DNA of 60,883 nucleotides from Streptomonospora alba (lineage in GTDB: Bacteria > Actinomycetota > Actinomycetes > Streptosporangiales > Streptosporangiaceae), in assembly GCF_000826685.1 (NCBI RefSeq), contig NZ_JROO01000008.1, forward strand, positions 1 through 60,883. The letters run 5' to 3'. A program made the translations under genes and the position numbers. Each line of letters opens with the position of its first letter. Within the stretch, counting starts at the first letter, position 1. Of the stretch, positions 1 through 9,169 are shown in pieces. The notes below the pieces were generated by a model that was not told the origin of the DNA, did no database searches, and saw only the letters and a program-made list of their open reading frames with translations.

Positions 1-613
1 GTGGACCGTCCGCCGCCACCGGCCCGCTGCCCCGAGTCGGGACCGAAGGCACGTGGCCGCGGGCAGGAGGCGCCAACACGCAGCAGGGGCGGTCCCCGGA
101 CCGATTTCGCAACAGGCGAGCACGCATAGGAGGGCGTTCCCGGGTGAGGAGGCGGCCAGGGATTCCGGACGGGGGCACACCGTTGTGCGTACCGCCGTCG
201 ATCTGCTCGACGGAGTCGACGAACGCGTCGTCGCACACGTGCGCGCCCGGCTCATCACGCTCGGCCCGTACTCGGGCACGGCCCTCGACGGCGTCTCCGC
301 CGTGGTTCCGGGCCCGCGGTGCGGGCGTACAGCGGCCTGGTCCAGGTCGAGGCGTCAACCGTCGCATCGGCCCGGCGCGTCGAGGCCCGCGCCGACGGCG
401 ACAGCGTCTTCGCCACCGCGGACGGGGGCCGCGACCGGCTGCGTCTGCGCCGGTCCGGCCGCGGGCACACCGAAGGCGGAGCCGCTCGCCCCGGACCTGG
501 GCACTCCGCGCCCGAGTGACGCGACTGGCGGTGGCGGTCGCCGCGTGCGATGGGCCGCACCGCCCCGCGACCCGGCGGACACCGCCGCAGCAGCAGGACG
601 AAGGGACCACACG
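1..613. other. Region upstream of the stress-protein gene; possible decayed coding sequence
   Basis: I see no gene I would defend here. From about 184 one + frame reads plausibly as protein (VRTAVDLLDGVDERVVAHV and onward) until about 310. A neighbouring frame then reads plausibly to a stop at 519. That is the pattern of a short gene with one frameshift, or chance in very high-GC DNA. There is no recognisable domain. The remainder should hold the promoter of the universal stress gene. Confidence 0.25.
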
Positions 614-1606
614 ATGAACGAGACGACGAACGAGGACTACGGCATCGAGGCCGTCGGCGGCTCCGACGAGGGACGTTCCGGGACCGCCGGGATCGTCGTG
701 GGCGTGGACGGCTCGGCCGCGAGCCGGACGGCCCTGGAATGGGCGGCGCGCGCGGCCGCCGACCGCGCGCTGCCGCTGACCGTGCTGCACGCGCTGAGCA
801 TGCCCGTGGTCGCTGCTCCGTTCGGGCACGCGGTGCGGATGACGCCGACGCCCGAGACCGCCGATCACGCCGCGCGCCTGCTGGAGAGCGCCGTCGCCCA
901 CGTCTCCCGGAGCCGCCCCGGGCTCGAAGTGCGCACTGAGGTCTCCTCCCTGGGCCCCGCGCACTCCCTGCTGGCCGCGGCGCGCCGGGCGGCGATGGTG
1001 GTCGTGGGCTCGCGCGGCCTGGGCGGCGTGGCATCGGCGTTTCCGGGGTCGGTGAGCGTCCGCGTCAGCGCGCACGCGCCCTGCCCCGTCGCGGTGATCC
1101 CGGAGCCCCGCACGGAGGCCGGCGGCGAGCAGGAGGGCGATCGCCGGGAGCGCGGCCGTGTGGTGGTGGGGCTGGACGGCTCCGCCGACTCCGAAGCCGC
1201 GCTGCGTTTCGCCCTGGACGAGGCGTCGCGGACGGGCGCCGAACTCGTGGCCGTACACGCCTGGCTGATGTCGGCGCCCATCGACGCCTCAGCCCTCACG
1301 GACCCCTCCTACGTCGCCGAGCACCGGTTCGCCGCCGACCGCGCCGACACGTATGTGCGCACCATGGTGGAAACGGCGCGCAGCGCCGACACCGCCGACG
1401 TGCCGGTCCGGGTGGCCGTGGTAGAGGACCATCCGGCCCACGCCCTGCTGTCCGAGGGTGCCCAAGCCGATCTCATCGTCGTGGGTTCGCGCGGGCGCGG
1501 CGGCTTCGCGGGGCTGCTGCTGGGCTCGGTGAGCCAGACGGTGCTCCACCACGCGCCGGCCCCCGTCGTGGTGACCCGGCCCCGGCCCCAAGAGGAGGGG
1601 CACTGA
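614..1606 (+). CDS. Universal stress protein with two UspA domains
   Basis: This 330-residue cytoplasmic protein has two tandem UspA domains. The first starts near residue 22 (GIVVGVDGSAASRTALEWA) and the second near residue 178 (RVVVGLDGSADSEAALRFA). Each ends in the ATP-binding loop of the family, VVVGSRGLGG with a later GS and IVVGSRGRGG with LLLGS. The presence of these loops suggests the ATP-binding subgroup. Double-domain USPs are common in actinobacteria and are usually induced by hypoxia, stationary phase or redox stress. The ATG at 614 is chosen because the longer upstream frame looks non-coding. The family call is firm; the physiological role is inferred. Confidence 0.9.
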   Translation: MNETTNEDYGIEAVGGSDEGRSGTAGIVVGVDGSAASRTALEWAARAAADRALPLTVLHALSMPVVAAPFGHAVRMTPTPETADHAARLLESAVAHVSRSRPGLEVRTEVSSLGPAHSLLAAARRAAMVVVGSRGLGGVASAFPGSVSVRVSAHAPCPVAVIPEPRTEAGGEQEGDRRERGRVVVGLDGSADSEAALRFALDEASRTGAELVAVHAWLMSAPIDASALTDPSYVAEHRFAADRADTYVRTMVETARSADTADVPVRVAVVEDHPAHALLSEGAQADLIVVGSRGRGGFAGLLLGSVSQTVLHHAPAPVVVTRPRPQEEGH

Positions 1607-1978
1607 CCGGTGTTCCACCGGGAACCGGGTGGAACCGGGGCCTTCGTGACGGCGCCGACCGCGTCTTGGAGCGCGAGGAGGCGCGACCCCCTTCGACAGG
1701 CGGTTTCCCGTCGAGGTCGTCGTTGTCGACGGGGGCGTAACGGCGGCGGCCGTGCTCGGGCGGCACTACGCCGTCGCCCTCGGCCTCCACGGCGACGGAC
1801 TCGCCCCGCCGGGACCGTGTTCCCGGCGTCACTGCCCGCCGCCGTGGCGGGCGCACCTCGGGTGCGGTCCGGCTTCTCCCGTCGAACGTCCTGCGCACCC
1901 GGGGTGTGCGCCCCGGGTTTCGCGTTTGCGGGGTCGAGAATCGCGGGAGGGCTGGTAAGAGCGGGGATGAGGGGGAAC
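1607..1978. other. Gene-poor spacer
   Basis: There is no convincing gene. The open frames on both strands have the composition of random high-GC sequence. It probably carries the terminator of the stress gene and the promoter of the small gene and SDR/photolyase genes downstream; I see no clear promoter boxes. Confidence 0.3.
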
Positions 1979-2098
1979 ATGATGCCGCAGGAGAACCTGC
2001 GCGTGAAGCGCCGGACCCGCAGCGTCCAGCGCGCCGGCAACGGCGTCGGCGGGTACACGGCCCGCCGGCGCCGCCTCGCCCGGCGGGAACGTGCCTAG
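1979..2098 (+). CDS. Possible 39-residue basic protein
   Basis: A short frame begins with two consecutive ATG codons, preceded at 1969-1975 by the purine-rich stretch gaggggg. The product is strongly basic: it begins MMPQENLRVKRRTRSVQRAG and ends in an RRRRLARRERA-type tail. Its TAG stop directly abuts the ATG of the SDR gene at 2099, which would suit translational coupling. I do not recognise the family. It could be a small nucleic-acid-binding protein or only a leader peptide. The support is the ribosome-binding site and the tight junction, so confidence is low to moderate. Confidence 0.4.
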   Translation: MMPQENLRVKRRTRSVQRAGNGVGGYTARRRRLARRERA

Positions 2099-3568
2099 AT
2101 GCGGGTCTTGGTCACCGGCGCGACCGGATACATCGGGGGACGGCTGGTTCCCGAGCTGCTGCGTGCCGGTCACGAGGTGCGCTGCCTTGCCCGTACGCCG
2201 GGGAAGCTGCGCGACTTCCCGTGGCGCGCTCAGGTCACCGTGGTCCAGGGCGACGTGCTCGACACCGCGAGTCTGAGAACCGCACTGGCCGATGTGGACG
2301 GGGCCTATTACCTGGTCCATGCCATGGGAGCCGGACGGGGCTTCGCCCAGCGCGACCGGGAGGCGGCCGAGTGTTTCGCCGCGGCCGCCGAGTGGGCGGG
2401 TGTGGGCCGCATCGTCTATTTGGGCGGGTTGAACCGGCAGGACCGGGACCTCTCCGACCACCTGAGCTCCCGCGCCGAGGTCGGCGACGTCTTCCTGGAG
2501 TCGCGCGTTCCCGCCGCGGTGCTCCGCGCCGCGGTGATCCTGGGTTCCGGGTCGGCCTCGTTCGAGATGCTGCGCCATCTGACCGAGCGCCTACCGGTCA
2601 TGACGACACCGCGCTGGGTCTCCACCCGGGTCCAGCCGATCGCGGTGCGCGACGTGCTCCGTCTGCTCGTCGCCTCGATGCGGCTCTCCGCCGAGACCGA
2701 CCGGACCTTCGACATCGGCGGCCCCGACGTCCTCACGTATGCCCAGATGGTCCAGCGCTTCGCGCGCCTGGCCGGGCTGAGGCCGCGGCTGATCGTCCCG
2801 GTCCCTGTGCTCACTCCCGGGCTGTCGAGCCTGTGGGTGGGGTTGGTGACGCCGGTTCCGGGCGCCGTCGCCCGTCCGCTCATCGAGTCCCTGCGCAACG
2901 AGGCCACCTGCGGCGAGAACGACCTCGCCGACCTGCTCGGCGACTACGACCGGCTCGGGTTCGACCAGGCCGTCGAACTGGCCATCCGGCGGGTGCGCGA
3001 AGCCGAGGTCGACACGCGCTGGTCGTCGGCGGGGTGGCCCGAGGCTCCCTCGGAGCCGCTGCCCACCGACCCGGACTGGTCGGGGGGATCGCTCTACGTC
3101 GACGAACGCGAGCGTGACGTCGCCGCATCGTCCCTTGAGCTATGGCGGGTGATCGAGGGGATCGGGGGAGAGCGCGGCTGGTATTCCTGGCCGCTGGCCT
3201 GGAGCGTCCGCGGACTGCTGGATCGCTTCGTCGGCGGGGTGGGCCTGCGGCGCGGGCGCCGCCATCCGGCGCGCCTGCGTACGGGCGACAGTGTGGACTT
3301 CTGGAGGGTCGAGGAGATCGAACGGGGCGCCTTGCTGCGGCTGCGGGCCGAGATGCGCCTTCCCGGGCGCGCATGGCTGGAGATGCGCGTCCTCGTGCGG
3401 GACGGTGTCGTCAGGTACCGCCAGCGTGCACTGTTCCATCCCCGCGGTCTCCTGGGACACCTGTACTGGTGGAGCGTGCGGCCCTTCCACGGCGTGGTGT
3501 TCGGGAGCATGGCGCGCAACATCGCCGCCGCTGCCGGCAGATCCGCCGGCAGCGGCGAGGTCGAGTGA
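2099..3568 (+). CDS. SDR/NmrA-type NAD(P)-binding protein with C-terminal DUF2867 domain
   Basis: The 489-residue protein starts with a Rossmann fold of the atypical short-chain dehydrogenase type, with the GATGYIGG dinucleotide-binding motif at residues 6-13. The C-terminal part, from about residue 330, matches the layout of DUF2867: SLELWRVIEGIGGERGWYSW, a WSVRGLLDRFVGG-like stretch, and DFWRVEEIERGALLRLRAEM. Such fusions are widespread in actinobacteria and often lie beside photolyase and carotenoid genes. The substrate is unknown. Its TGA overlaps the photolyase ATG by one base (tgatg), so the two are co-translated. Confidence 0.85.
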   Translation: MRVLVTGATGYIGGRLVPELLRAGHEVRCLARTPGKLRDFPWRAQVTVVQGDVLDTASLRTALADVDGAYYLVHAMGAGRGFAQRDREAAECFAAAAEWAGVGRIVYLGGLNRQDRDLSDHLSSRAEVGDVFLESRVPAAVLRAAVILGSGSASFEMLRHLTERLPVMTTPRWVSTRVQPIAVRDVLRLLVASMRLSAETDRTFDIGGPDVLTYAQMVQRFARLAGLRPRLIVPVPVLTPGLSSLWVGLVTPVPGAVARPLIESLRNEATCGENDLADLLGDYDRLGFDQAVELAIRRVREAEVDTRWSSAGWPEAPSEPLPTDPDWSGGSLYVDERERDVAASSLELWRVIEGIGGERGWYSWPLAWSVRGLLDRFVGGVGLRRGRRHPARLRTGDSVDFWRVEEIERGALLRLRAEMRLPGRAWLEMRVLVRDGVVRYRQRALFHPRGLLGHLYWWSVRPFHGVVFGSMARNIAAAAGRSAGSGEVE

Positions 3569-4911
3569 TGCGTGACGGGCGAGGGGCGATGCCGACGACC
3601 GTAGTGCTGTTCACCCGCGACCTGCGGGTCCGCGACCATCCCGCGCTGAGTGCCGCCGCTGCGCGTTCCGACGCGATTCTTCCGCTTTTCGTGCTGGACC
3701 CGGCGGTGCTGGGGCGCAGTGCGCGCAACCGCATCGCCTACCTGCGCCATGCGCTCGCGGACCTGCGCGCCTCGCTTCGGCGTCGCGGTGCGGACCTGGT
3801 CGTGCGCCAAGGCGACACGGTGACCGAGACCCTCCGTGCGGCCGCGGAGGCCCGCGCCGAAGCCGTCTTCCTCAGCGAAGACGTCAGCCTCACGGCCCGG
3901 CAGCGGGTGCGCCGCCTCGAAGGCGCCCGCATCGAGGTGCGTACCTTTCCCGGAGTGACCGTGGTTCCGCCGCTGGAGATCACCCCGAGCGGACGCGCGC
4001 ACTACGCCGTCTTCACCCCCTACTGGCGGGCTTGGGAGCGCCGGGAGTGGCGACCGGCCGTGGAACCGCCGGAGCGTTTCGCCCTGCCCCCGGGAATCGC
4101 GCCGGGACCGCTGCCCGACCAGGACCTGGACCGCTCCGGTACCGGCTCGCTGTCCCCGCACCGCCTCACAGGAGGCGAATCGCATGCGCGGCGACGGCTG
4201 AACACGTGGATCGCCGAGGGCATCGCCGACTACGAGCGCTACCACGACGCGCTCGGCGCCGCAGCGACCTCGCGGCTCAGCGCCGACCTGCGGTTCGGCT
4301 GCCTGTCTCCCCTGGAGGTCGCCAGCGCCGCCGGTGCGTGCGAAGGCGGCGTCCCCTACATACGGCAACTCGCCTGGCGCGACTTCCACCACCAGGTCAC
4401 GGCGGCCTTTCCCGACATCGCCCGGCGCGACTACCGGCCGCGCGACGCTCGATGGAACGACGACGAAGGGGCGCTCGCCGCCTGGCGGGAGGGACGCACC
4501 GGCATCCCGGTCGTCGACGCCGGGATGCGCCAGCTGCTGGAGGAGGGGTTCATGCACAACCGGGCGCGCCTGATCACCGCCGCGTTCCTCACCCGCGAGC
4601 TGCGCATCCACTGGAGGCGCGGGGGCGACCACTTTCACCGCCTGCTGCTCGACGGAGATGTCGCCGACAACTACGGCAACTGGCAGTGGGTGGCCGGAAC
4701 GGGAAACGACACCCGGCCCAACCGGCGGTTCAATCTGCTGCGGCAGGCGCGCCGCTTCGATCCCCAGGGGGATTACGTGCGCCGCCACGTCCCCGAGCTC
4801 GCCCGCCTCGACGCCGCGGACGTGCACACGCCGTGGCGGCTGGAGCGGACGCCTCCGGGTTACCCCGCGCCCCTGGTGGAGATCGAGGGAGGCGTCAGCC
4901 GCCCGCGTTGA
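3568..4911 (+). CDS. phr: Deoxyribodipyrimidine photolyase
   Basis: The 447-residue flavoprotein uses light to split cyclobutane pyrimidine dimers. The N-terminal antenna domain begins TTVVLFTRDLRVRDHPAL. The C-terminal FAD domain has the family blocks LAWRDFHHQV, GIPVVDAGMRQLLEEGFMHN and DGDVADNYGNWQWVAGTGND, including the conserved Asn/Trp region that contacts FAD and the lesion. The start at 3568 overlaps the SDR stop and has agcggcgagg upstream; an internal ATG at 3589 is an alternative. The 3' end overlaps the convergent tspO gene by 17 bases. Linkage to carotenoid genes is typical of light-inducible regulons in actinomycetes. Confidence 0.95.
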   Translation: MRDGRGAMPTTVVLFTRDLRVRDHPALSAAAARSDAILPLFVLDPAVLGRSARNRIAYLRHALADLRASLRRRGADLVVRQGDTVTETLRAAAEARAEAVFLSEDVSLTARQRVRRLEGARIEVRTFPGVTVVPPLEITPSGRAHYAVFTPYWRAWERREWRPAVEPPERFALPPGIAPGPLPDQDLDRSGTGSLSPHRLTGGESHARRRLNTWIAEGIADYERYHDALGAAATSRLSADLRFGCLSPLEVASAAGACEGGVPYIRQLAWRDFHHQVTAAFPDIARRDYRPRDARWNDDEGALAAWREGRTGIPVVDAGMRQLLEEGFMHNRARLITAAFLTRELRIHWRRGGDHFHRLLLDGDVADNYGNWQWVAGTGNDTRPNRRFNLLRQARRFDPQGDYVRRHVPELARLDAADVHTPWRLERTPPGYPAPLVEIEGGVSRPR

Positions 4912-5404
4912 GTTGCCACACCGCGAGGTTCAGCGCGGCCGCGAACGTCGTCCACGCCCAGTAGGGCACCATCAACCATCCCGCGCGAGGTGCCGCGCGG
5001 AAGAACGCGGCGACGGTGCCGGACAGCACGAGCCACAGGACGACGATCTCGGCGAAAGCGAGGCCGCGCAGGTCGGCGGCGAAGAACAACGGCGTCCACG
5101 CGGCGTTGAGCACCAATTGCCCGAAGTAGAGCGTCAGCGCGAGCCGGGAACCGCGCCACCCCAGGCGCCGCCACACGTCCCAGCCCGCCAGCGCGATCGT
5201 CGCATACAGCACGGTCCAGACCGGCCCGAACACCCACGAGGGCGGCGCCCAGGCGGGCTGCCGCAGCCGCGCGTACTCGTCGGCCGTCTCGGCCGCCGAG
5301 AAGACGCCGATCAGCGCAGCGGCGGTGACGGCCAGGACGAAGGCCGCCAGTCCCGCTGCCGACCGTTCGACGGTCAAGGCCCGCCGCGCCCGTGTTCCGG
5401 CCAT
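4895..5404 (-). CDS. TspO/MBR family tryptophan-rich membrane protein
   Basis: The 169-residue integral membrane protein has about five hydrophobic helices. It carries the TspO signatures RQPAWAPPSWVFGPVWTVLY, LNAAWTPLFF and VPYWAWTTFAAALN. TspO proteins bind tetrapyrroles and modulate photo-oxidative or porphyrin-related responses in bacteria. I start at the ATG ending at 5404, which has an aaggaggg ribosome-binding site, rather than at a GTG 18 bases upstream. The gene faces the photolyase and overlaps its 3' end. Position next to photolyase and carotenoid genes fits a light or oxygen stress role, which is inferred. Confidence 0.92.
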   Translation of the reverse strand: MAGTRARRALTVERSAAGLAAFVLAVTAAALIGVFSAAETADEYARLRQPAWAPPSWVFGPVWTVLYATIALAGWDVWRRLGWRGSRLALTLYFGQLVLNAAWTPLFFAADLRGLAFAEIVVLWLVLSGTVAAFFRAAPRAGWLMVPYWAWTTFAAALNLAVWQLNAGG

Positions 5405-5554
5405 GCCCCCTCCTTCGCGCACCGATGCGTCCGTGTTCCCGGCGCCTCTACCCCGCCTGGGCCCGGCCGACCGCGGTGATTCGGCGTCCGGCCGCCGCCC
5501 TCCGCGGGCCCGCCGCCGTCGCCGGCGGAAGGGCTCCGGCCGGGCTCCTGATCG

Positions 5555-6748
5555 TCAGGGCGTACTGCGCTCCGGACGAACGGAGCCGAACGCGCATTCC
5601 AGAGCCGTCACCGACATCGGTACCACGGGGGCGGCCGCTCCCACGAGCAGATCGCGTCCCAACACCGACCGCCCGTCCAAGAAGTCCAGGACGGCGCGCA
5701 TGTCGTTGCGTGCGAAGAGCCGGGCGAAGAACGCCGCGCCGTCCAGGCGCCCGCGGTCCAGGGCGCGCAGCACGACGGAGTCCATGGCCAGGTGCCGCCG
5801 CTTGTGGGGGATCGGCGGTACCGGCACCCGGCCGCGTTCCAGAGAGCGCACCACCGAGGCGACCTGGCGCTGGATACCGCTGAAGGTGTATCCGGTGGAG
5901 GGCCGGGTCGCCCCGCCGGCCGCTCCGATCCGGAAGACGCACCGACCGGCCCGCGTCGGGAAGCTGCCGTCCGTCATGGGGATGACCCCCTGCTCGGCGG
6001 CCGCGACCGTGAAGCGCCCCAAGCCGAGCACCTCTGCGGTGTACCGGCGCAGTGCCGATTCGTAGCCCGCGTCGTCCAGGACCCGGCGGGTGAACTCGGT
6101 GTACTCCACCAGCGCCTCCCGGCAGGAGAGCGGAAGCACGTAGCCGAACGAGACGCCGCGGCGCGGCTGGGCGGTGCGCAGGTCCATCAGCAGCGCGGTG
6201 CCGGGGTCGAAGGCGTCGTGCTCGGTGTGCACGAACCATCCGCGGAAATGCTGCAGCAGCGTCGTGCGCGCGGGGGGCGGCGCGGGCAGCGGACGGGAGT
6301 CGAAGACCCGCCGGGCCGTGAGCGAGACCGGCGAACCGTCGGCCCGCGACGCATGGACCGTCGCGTGGTCGGCCCCGTCCTCGATCGCCGTGACCGTCGC
6401 CGCGTACTGGTGGACGTCGGGCCCGAGCCCCGCGCGGACGTGGTCCTCGAAGTCCCGGGAGCGCAGCATCTTGTAGGACTGGGGGCTGATCGCCTGCTCA
6501 TGCCTGGCGCCCGTGGGGGAGCGGACCGCGAGCGTGTCCCAGCGGGCTGCGAGGACCTCGTCCCAGGGCCCCGCGCCGTGTTCCCAGAAGCACCAGGTGC
6601 GGTCCCCGGGGCGCGGCGCTCCGGCAGGCGGTTCGATCAGGGCGATCCGCGGCGTGCCGGTGCCGGGTAGGACGATCCCCGCGGCCGCGTGGGCCAGGCT
6701 GAGTCCGGCCGCGCCGGCGCCGACGATGAGCAAGTCGAATCCCCGCAT
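5555..6748 (-). CDS. crtY: Lycopene beta-cyclase (CrtY type)
   Basis: The 397-residue FAD/NAD-binding cyclase converts lycopene to beta-carotene. The N-terminal dinucleotide site is LLIVGAGAAGLSLAHAA. The family signature PGDRTWCFWEHGAG follows near residue 50, then the SPQSYKMLRSRDFE block and, further on, GAAGGATRPSTGYTFSGIQRQ. It is divergent from crtT with 52 bases between starts, so both probably share one control region. The ATG ending at 6748 is used; an upstream extension to 6802 would run into crtT. In the known crtEIBV/crtYTU arrangement of Streptomyces griseus, crtY, crtT and crtU are neighbours, as here. Confidence 0.93.
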   Translation of the reverse strand: MRGFDLLIVGAGAAGLSLAHAAAGIVLPGTGTPRIALIEPPAGAPRPGDRTWCFWEHGAGPWDEVLAARWDTLAVRSPTGARHEQAISPQSYKMLRSRDFEDHVRAGLGPDVHQYAATVTAIEDGADHATVHASRADGSPVSLTARRVFDSRPLPAPPPARTTLLQHFRGWFVHTEHDAFDPGTALLMDLRTAQPRRGVSFGYVLPLSCREALVEYTEFTRRVLDDAGYESALRRYTAEVLGLGRFTVAAAEQGVIPMTDGSFPTRAGRCVFRIGAAGGATRPSTGYTFSGIQRQVASVVRSLERGRVPVPPIPHKRRHLAMDSVVLRALDRGRLDGAAFFARLFARNDMRAVLDFLDGRSVLGRDLLVGAAAPVVPMSVTALECAFGSVRPERSTP

Positions 6749-6800
6749 GGCGGTTAGCCTGTCACGGAGACCGGTTCCCTTCGTCGCGACTCGGAGGATC

Positions 6801-7541
6801 ATGGCAAGGACGGTCCGCGGGATGAAGGCCGGTGCGGTCGGTGACGAGTTCGACCGCGCCGCGGCGTCCTACGACCGACTCGTCGCGGCGAACCCGGGAT
6901 ACCACCGGCATCTGCGCGTGTCGGCGCGCAGGCTCGGCCTCCCGCGAGGCGGGGAGGGGCTGCGCATACTCGACCTCGGCTGCGGTACCGGGGCCTCCAC
7001 CGCTGCTTTGGCGCACGCCTACCCCCGCGCCGAGATCATCGGCGTGGACGCCTCCGAAGGCATGCTCGCCCGGGCCCGCGCCAAGGGCTGGGGGCCCGGT
7101 GTCCGCTTCGTGCACGCCCGCGCCGAAGACCTGACCGCGGGCGGTCTGGGCGGCCCCTCGGACGCGGTGTTCGCCGCCTACCTGCTGCGCAACTGCCCCG
7201 ATCCCGACGCCGCTCTGGCCGCGGTGAGCGGTCTGCTCAAGCCCGGGGGCAGAATCGCCCTGCACGAGTACTCCGTCGCCGACTCGGCCGCGGCGCGCGT
7301 GGTGTGGTCGCTGGTCTGCTGGGGCGTCGTCATCCCCCTCGGGCGCGTCGCCACCGGCCGGTCCGCGCTGTACCGCTACCTGTGGCGCAGCGTCCTGGAG
7401 TTCGACGGCGCCGCGCGCCTGCGTCGGCGGATGCGCGAGGCGGGCCTGGAGAACGTCCGCACCCTGGCGCTGACCGGTTGGCAGCGGGGCATCGTGCACA
7501 CCTTCCTCGGCGCCGTTCCCGCCCCTTCCGGCTCACGATGA
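6801..7541 (+). CDS. crtT: SAM-dependent methyltransferase, CrtT-like
   Basis: The 246-residue class I methyltransferase has motif I ILDLGCGTGASTAALAHAYP near residue 55 and the acidic ribose-binding position in EIIGVDASEGML. A cggagg ribosome-binding site lies just before the ATG. The stop overlaps the crtU start as ATGA, indicating coupling. Position between crtY and crtU matches crtT of Streptomyces crtYTU sets. The role of CrtT is not settled: the ring methyl shift itself is attributed to CrtU. The symbol rests on synteny plus family membership. Confidence 0.8.
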   Translation: MARTVRGMKAGAVGDEFDRAAASYDRLVAANPGYHRHLRVSARRLGLPRGGEGLRILDLGCGTGASTAALAHAYPRAEIIGVDASEGMLARARAKGWGPGVRFVHARAEDLTAGGLGGPSDAVFAAYLLRNCPDPDAALAAVSGLLKPGGRIALHEYSVADSAAARVVWSLVCWGVVIPLGRVATGRSALYRYLWRSVLEFDGAARLRRRMREAGLENVRTLALTGWQRGIVHTFLGAVPAPSGSR

Positions 7542-9169
7542 CGTGGGCCCCCTCCGACCCCCGAGCCGAGGAGGTCGCCCCCGCCGCGCCCCGGGCCGCG
7601 CGGCCCGCCGCCGTCCCGCGAACCGCGGTCGTGGGCGGCGGCATCGCCGGACTGGCCGCGGCCACGGCCCTGTCCGAACGCGGCGTGTCGACCACCGTCT
7701 TCGAACGCGAAGCCGGTCTCGGCGGGCGCCTGCGGGGATGGCCGACCGTCCTCCGCGACGGCAGCGACGCCACGATGAGCCGCGGCTTCCACGCCTTCTT
7801 CCGGCAGTACTACAACCTGCGGGCGCTGCTGGCGCGCATCGACCCCGAGCTGGGCATGCTCAGCCCCTTGCCCGACTACCCGCTCGTGCACGCGAACGGC
7901 CTCCGCGACGGTTTCACCGGGCTTCCCGCGTCCCCACCGCTGAACGCCTTCGCGCTGGCAGCGCGCAGCCGGAGCTTTCCCGCCCGCGAACTGGCCCGGG
8001 TCAACATCGCCGCGGCCCTGCAGCTTCTGGACGTCGACGTCCCCGGCATCTACCGGCGACTGGACCACCGGGACGCGCCCGCGCTGCTGGAGGCGGTCCG
8101 CTTTCCGCCGCGTGCCCGGCACTTGGCCTTCGAGGTGTTCTCGCGCAGCTTCTTCGCCGAGCCCGCGCAGCTCTCGGCGGCCGAGCTCGCCGTCATGTTC
8201 CACCTGTACTTCCTGGGTTCCAGCGAGGGCCTGCTGTTCGACGTCGCCAACGCGCCCTTCCCCCGAGCCCTTTGGAACCCCTGGTCGGCCTACCTCGCGC
8301 GCCGCGGGGTGCGGCAGCGGCTTTCGGCGCCCGTTTCCCGGATCACCCCGGGGGAGCGGCGCCGCTTCGCCGTCCACGCGAAGGGCCGGGCCGCCGAGGA
8401 GTTCGACGCCGTCGTCCTCGCCACCGACGTCTCCGGCCTGCGGGGCCTGGCCGCCGGATCTCCCGCCCTGGGCGGGCGGGACTGGCGTCGCCGGGCCCTC
8501 GCCGCGCCCAGCGCACCGCCCTTCCTGGTGAGCCGGCTGTGGCTGGACCGGCCCGTGCGCGCCGAACGCCCGGGGTTCCTCGGGACCGCCGGCTACCCCA
8601 CGCTCGACAACATCAGCGTGCTGGAGCGCTTCGAGGACGAGGCGGCCCAGTGGGCGCGGCGCACGGGCGGTTCGGTCGTGGAACTGCACGCCTACGCGCT
8701 GCCGGAATCCTGCGACGAGCGCATCGAGCGGCGGCGGCTGATCGCTCAACTGCACCGGGTCTTCCCGGAGACCGCGCGGGCGGTCGTGGTGGACCAGCGC
8801 CACGAACTGCGCGCGGACTGCCCCCTCTTCCCGCCGGGCGGCTACGCGGACCGGCCGACCCCTGCCACTCCCGACCCGCGGCTGGTGGTAGCGGGCGACC
8901 ACGTTCGGGTGGACCTCCCGGTCGCCCTCATGGAGCGCGCCGCGACCAGCGGGCTGATGGCCGCCAACGAGCTGCTGGCCGGCTGGGGCCTGCCCGGCCA
9001 CCGGCTGTGGACCGTGCCCCTCCGGGGGCGCTGGGCACCGATGCGGGCCCTGGCCCGCTGGGGGCGCGCGGGTGTCAACCGGGCCACCGACCCGACGTCC
9101 GCAGCGTGTAGCGCCGCTCCGCGTAGGAGAGGTCGTCGCGCCACAGGCGCCGGGCCGCCGCGCGCATGA
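7538..9169 (+). CDS. crtU: Carotene desaturase/methyltransferase (isorenieratene synthase, CrtU type)
   Basis: The 543-residue FAD-dependent amine-oxidase-fold protein has its dinucleotide motif at AVVGGGIAGLAAATALSERG near residue 29, followed by the conserved GLGGRLRGW. The blocks MSRGFHAFFRQYYNLRALL and SRSFFAEPAQLSAAELAVMF are typical of CrtU, which aromatises the beta-ionone rings of beta-carotene with methyl migration. The C-terminal FAD block is LVVAGDHVRVDLPVALMERA. The start overlaps crtT by four bases. The last 95 bases overlap the convergent Rieske gene and encode a low-complexity Arg/Pro/Ala tail, so the tail may be unimportant. Confidence 0.92.
   Translation: MTWAPSDPRAEEVAPAAPRAARPAAVPRTAVVGGGIAGLAAATALSERGVSTTVFEREAGLGGRLRGWPTVLRDGSDATMSRGFHAFFRQYYNLRALLARIDPELGMLSPLPDYPLVHANGLRDGFTGLPASPPLNAFALAARSRSFPARELARVNIAAALQLLDVDVPGIYRRLDHRDAPALLEAVRFPPRARHLAFEVFSRSFFAEPAQLSAAELAVMFHLYFLGSSEGLLFDVANAPFPRALWNPWSAYLARRGVRQRLSAPVSRITPGERRRFAVHAKGRAAEEFDAVVLATDVSGLRGLAAGSPALGGRDWRRRALAAPSAPPFLVSRLWLDRPVRAERPGFLGTAGYPTLDNISVLERFEDEAAQWARRTGGSVVELHAYALPESCDERIERRRLIAQLHRVFPETARAVVVDQRHELRADCPLFPPGGYADRPTPATPDPRLVVAGDHVRVDLPVALMERAATSGLMAANELLAGWGLPGHRLWTVPLRGRWAPMRALARWGRAGVNRATDPTSAACSAAPRRRGRRATGAGPPRA

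Noticed and set aside
3094-4827. Long minus-strand frame across the SDR and photolyase genes
   Set aside because: It is the antisense shadow of two well-supported genes and shows only low-complexity composition.
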